Part shown: positions 8,078 through 10,276 of the stretch, piece by piece
Position numbering within the stretch: position 1 is the stretch's first letter
Layout: each line of letters starts with the position of its first letter
DNA from: an uncultured Paraprevotella sp.
Lineage (GTDB): Bacteria > Bacteroidota > Bacteroidia > Bacteroidales > Bacteroidaceae
Assembly: GCA_900770805.1 (NCBI GenBank)
Contig: CAAGLP010000224.1
Coordinates: forward strand, 1-10,276
Reading direction: 5' to 3'
DNA: 10,276 nucleotides
Made by a program: the position numbers and the translations under genes
The notes under the pieces: model-generated
What the model saw: the letters and a program-made list of their open reading frames with translations, nothing else
What the model was told of the DNA's origin: nothing
The model's database searches: none

Positions 8078-8160
8078 CAGGGAACTCCTAGGCTATCTTA
8101 GGTTCTCCTATGCAATCCTAGATTATCTAGTCTTTCTGGATACCTGGTTTATCTGATAAA
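8078..8160. repeat. Degenerate CTAG tandem array, copy 1 (upstream of the transglutaminase-like gene)
   Basis: The 120-base gap after the ABC-F gene carries CTAG or one-base variants at regular steps: CTAG 8088, TTAG 8098, CTAT 8108, CTAG 8118, CTAG 8127, CTGG 8136, CTGG 8144, CTGA 8153. The steps are 10, 10, 10, 9, 9, 8 and 9. A weaker CAGG at 8078 may be another unit. The bases just before each core are usually pyrimidine-rich (TC or TTC). Bases 8118-8137 are identical to 10209-10228 in the next gap. The tail includes a small palindrome, TTTATC-T-GATAAA (8148-8160), and then an A-rich leader to the ATG at 8187. No TAnnTTTG promoter is seen in the gap. Confidence 0.75.
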
Positions 8161-8186
8161 AACAAAAACCAAACATAATATAAACC

Positions 8187-10181
8187 ATGAAACGCTATTT
8201 TTCATCATTCATCCTGTGTGCGAGCCTGCTGATTTTAGGCTCGTGCCAAAGTGAGAAGACCGATTATGTGGCATTCCTCTACAAGTATATGCCCACATCG
8301 GACAGTGTAGACTATTCGCGCGAGTACTGGGAACGTCAGGTGGCTATGTCCGAGCGTGCCCGTAAGGAGATGCCTTGGGCAAAGTTGGTTCCCGAGACAG
8401 AGTGGAAGCACTTTGTGGTTCCTGTGCGAGTGAACAATGAGGCTCTTGACGATGCCCGTACGGTTATTTACGAGGAACTTGCTCCACGCATCAAGGATAT
8501 GAGCATGGAGGAGGCAGCATTGGAGGTAAACCATTGGTGCCACGAAAAGGTAAGCTATCAGCCCAGCGATGGTCGTACATCTCCTCCTCTTACCACTATG
8601 GCAAATGCTATTGGACGTTGTGGTGAGGAGAGCACCTTTACCGTAGCTGCCATGCGTGCAGTTGGTATCCCTGCCCGTCAGGTATATTGCCCTCGTTGGT
8701 CGCATACCGACAGCAACCATGCTTGGGTTGAAGTATGGGTGGCTGATGATGATAAGGGTAATGGCCGTTGGCGCTTTATGGGTGCTTGTGAACCAGAGGC
8801 TGTGTTGGACAAGGGCTGGTTCAATTGGGCTGCCTCTCGTGCTATGCTGGTACATACCCGTGTTTTCGGTGCAGACTATGACGGTAGAGAAGAGGTTCTT
8901 GGTCGCGACAAGTGCTATACCGAGATTAACTGTCTGTCAACTTATGCACCTACAAAGAATTTGAAGGTACAGGTTGTTGATGCTGAGGGTACACCTATTG
9001 CTGATGCTACCGTGGACTTCCGTGTTTACAACTATGCAGAGTTCTATCCTATTGCTACACAGAAAACTGATGCTGAAGGCAAGGCTTCATTCACCACTGG
9101 TTTTGGTGACCTGGTAGTATGGGTAAGTACAGGTGATATGTTCAATGCAGTATATGTTCCTGCCAAGCAGGAGGAGGTGACCATCACTCCTTCACTTACA
9201 GCTAATAGCGTTTGTTCTCAGGAACTCGACCTATACGCTCCAGTTTCTTCATTGCCAGAGCCTGACCGCAGTTTCGTGGATACAGTAAGCGTGAATGGCC
9301 GTCGTCTGATGAAGGAGGACAGCATCCGTGTTGCTTACCAGCAGGCTACATTCTACTGGGGCGAGGACGAACTGTTGCGCAAGGCACGTAGCAACTGGCA
9401 GGTTATAGAATCATTCCTGGCTGAGGCTGAAAACGAGGAAGCTGCAAGGGAGTATTTGACAAAGGGCCTGAGCGAAAAGGATTTGCGTGATGTTACTATG
9501 GAAGCATTGCAAGACAGTGCAACACGTATTGCCACCGAGCCTCTTCGTCCATATATGGAAGATCTTGCAGAACTTCTGCCTTCGGGTCTTACTCCCGACA
9601 CATGGCTTCAGTGGGTGGACGAGAATATAACTGTTGATGACGAGCGCAATCCTATCAAGGTGTATATGAGTGCCGTTTCTGTGGCAAAGCATAAGGTTAC
9701 AGACTCTCGTAGCCTGGAAGTGTTCAAGGTGGCAGGTGCTCGTGCCCTGGGTATGAAGGCATGGCTGGATGCTACAGGTGCCGCTTATGTGGAGGGATGC
9801 ACTCCCAAGGCACAGAACACATCTGGCAATGGTGTGCTGGTAGTCAATGCACCTGAGAACGTGAAGTATTTCGCTGACTTCAATCTGGCTCTTTTGGTTG
9901 ACGGCAGGCCACAGTCTTTGAACTTTGATGATGAGGACCAGACTCTGGGCAATCCTTTCCGCAATGGTTTGCCTTTGCGCGAAGGTTCTTATCTGCTCGT
10001 TACCGGTACCCGTCTGTTGGGCGGTGATGTGTTGGCTGCATACCAGATAGTACAGGTTAAGGCTGGTGAGACAGTAGAGGTAACTATCACTCCCCGTCAA
10101 AGCGAGAAGAAAGCTACTCACGACCTGCTGAACCTGCAGGATTCCGACAAAGATGCTTCTGCAACAAGTGTGCAAGGATAA
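8187..10181 (+). CDS. Transglutaminase-like domain lipoprotein
   Basis: A 664-residue lipoprotein: signal peptide MKRYFSSFILCASLLILGSC, lipobox LGSC, lipidated Cys20. The transglutaminase-like core spans about 100-215, with nucleophile Cys145 in GRCGEESTF and His178 in NHAWVEVW. The usual third-residue segment (W-x-x-x-Asp-Pro) reads WRFMGACEPE (195-204), so Glu202 or Glu204 may replace the aspartate. Residues about 258-330 look like an immunoglobulin-like beta-sandwich (LKVQVVDAEGTPIADATVDF). The C-terminal half has a second segment resembling the start of a transglutaminase core (about 507-526, FKVAGARALGMKAW), but with Ser507 where the first copy has Cys145. After that come beta-rich sequence (SYLLVTGTRLLGGDVLAAYQ) and a polar tail. 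Members of this superfamily cleave or crosslink peptides or amide bonds, but the substrate here is unknown. The acidic-poor start after Cys20 (QSEK) leaves inner- versus outer-face placement open. The gene is flanked on both sides by CTAG arrays. Confidence 0.85.
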   Translation: MKRYFSSFILCASLLILGSCQSEKTDYVAFLYKYMPTSDSVDYSREYWERQVAMSERARKEMPWAKLVPETEWKHFVVPVRVNNEALDDARTVIYEELAPRIKDMSMEEAALEVNHWCHEKVSYQPSDGRTSPPLTTMANAIGRCGEESTFTVAAMRAVGIPARQVYCPRWSHTDSNHAWVEVWVADDDKGNGRWRFMGACEPEAVLDKGWFNWAASRAMLVHTRVFGADYDGREEVLGRDKCYTEINCLSTYAPTKNLKVQVVDAEGTPIADATVDFRVYNYAEFYPIATQKTDAEGKASFTTGFGDLVVWVSTGDMFNAVYVPAKQEEVTITPSLTANSVCSQELDLYAPVSSLPEPDRSFVDTVSVNGRRLMKEDSIRVAYQQATFYWGEDELLRKARSNWQVIESFLAEAENEEAAREYLTKGLSEKDLRDVTMEALQDSATRIATEPLRPYMEDLAELLPSGLTPDTWLQWVDENITVDDERNPIKVYMSAVSVAKHKVTDSRSLEVFKVAGARALGMKAWLDATGAAYVEGCTPKAQNTSGNGVLVVNAPENVKYFADFNLALLVDGRPQSLNFDDEDQTLGNPFRNGLPLREGSYLLVTGTRLLGGDVLAAYQIVQVKAGETVEVTITPRQSEKKATHDLLNLQDSDKDASATSVQG

Positions 10182-10235
10182 ATAGATATTATAGAGTTTC
10201 TAGACATTCTAGATTATCTAGTCTTTCTAGAAAAA
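10182..10235. repeat. CTAG tandem array, copy 2 (9-base period)
   Basis: Starting directly after the stop codon, six 9-base units follow one another with exact spacing: ATAGATATT (10182), ATAGAGTTT (10191), CTAGACATT (10200), CTAGATTAT (10209), CTAGTCTTT (10218), CTAGAAAAA (10227). TAG thus recurs every ninth base, and the last four cores are perfect CTAG. Because CTAG is its own reverse complement, the array folds: TTTCTAGA (10197-10204) can pair with TCTAGAAA (10226-10233), with CTAGA/TCTAG inside. It runs into eight As (10231-10238) and an A-rich leader before the ATG at 10250. Bases 10209-10228 are identical to 8118-8137. Confidence 0.85.
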
Positions 10236-10249
10236 AAACAAAGAACAAG

Positions 10250-10276
10250 ATGAAAAAGATATTATTGTCAATAGCA
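10250..10276 (+). CDS. Start of a downstream gene with a probable signal peptide (3' end outside window)
   Basis: ATG at 10250 opens MKKILLSIA and is still open at the window edge. The two lysines followed by hydrophobic residues look like the start of a Sec or lipoprotein signal peptide. It begins 68 bases after the transglutaminase-like gene, behind the second CTAG array and an A-rich leader (AAAGAACAAG) similar to the other leaders here. Nine codons are too few for a family call. The shared leader type suggests, but does not show, that it belongs with the preceding gene. Confidence 0.7.

Noticed and set aside
9411..10175. Open frame of 254 codons on the - strand, opposite the transglutaminase-like gene
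   Set aside because: Same reasoning: a shadow of a well-supported + strand gene, with a Cys/His/Leu-rich, patternless product.
10191..10230. TAGAGTTTC and TAGTCTTTC within the arrays as -7 promoter boxes
   Set aside because: Neither fits TAnnTTTG: the spacing is off by one and the final G is missing. They are better explained as repeat units.
8078..10235. The two arrays as a CRISPR or as the ends of a mobile element
   Set aside because: Units of 9-10 bases with no spacers of CRISPR size rule out a CRISPR array. The two copies are in the same orientation, with no transposase between them and no target duplication seen.
10197..10238. Array hairpin as an intrinsic terminator
   Set aside because: On the + strand it is followed by eight As, not Ts, and on the - strand no T tract follows the stem. 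The pairing follows from the palindromic CTAG cores.

Overview
The window looks like the chromosome of a Bacteroidota member, most likely a Prevotella-like Bacteroidales. The reasons are a SusC/SusD pair, lipoproteins with acidic residues after the lipid-bearing cysteine, two promoters of the Bacteroidota type (TTTG-like box, about 20 bases, TAnnTTTG), AT-rich leaders without clear Shine-Dalgarno sites, and a protease with a type IX secretion C-terminal signal. All genes lie on the + strand. The species assignment is inference.

Region 1 (1-4021) is the 3' part of a Sus-type nutrient-uptake operon: the C-terminal 480 residues of a SusC-family TonB-dependent transporter (its 5' end is outside the window), a complete SusD-family binding lipoprotein, and a third lipoprotein with a Calx-beta-like domain. 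The genes are 42 and 32 bases apart, and the operon closes with a strong intrinsic terminator at 3986-4021. No glycoside hydrolase or regulator is in view, so the substrate cannot be named.

Region 2 (4022-6332) is a single-gene unit: a good promoter, then a 706-residue M6-family metallopeptidase with a Sec signal peptide and a C-terminal type IX sorting domain, followed by a GC-rich hairpin without a T tract. Region 3 (6333-8066) has a near-perfect promoter and an ABC-F family ATPase, a cytoplasmic ribosome-associated factor.

Region 4 (8067-10276) holds a lipoprotein with a transglutaminase-like cysteine-protease fold and the first nine codons of another gene that appears to start with a signal peptide. 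Both of these genes are preceded by a short degenerate tandem array built on the tetranucleotide CTAG, repeating every 9-10 bases. The two arrays share an identical 20-base core and both run into an A-rich leader before the start codon. This paired array is the most unusual signal in the window, and I do not recognise it as a named element. No TAnnTTTG promoter is visible in either of these gaps, so read-through from the ABC-F promoter is possible.

No tRNA, rRNA, CRISPR array, insertion sequence or phage gene was seen. Apart from the arrays and the degenerate second transglutaminase-like segment, the gene content is ordinary for the phylum.
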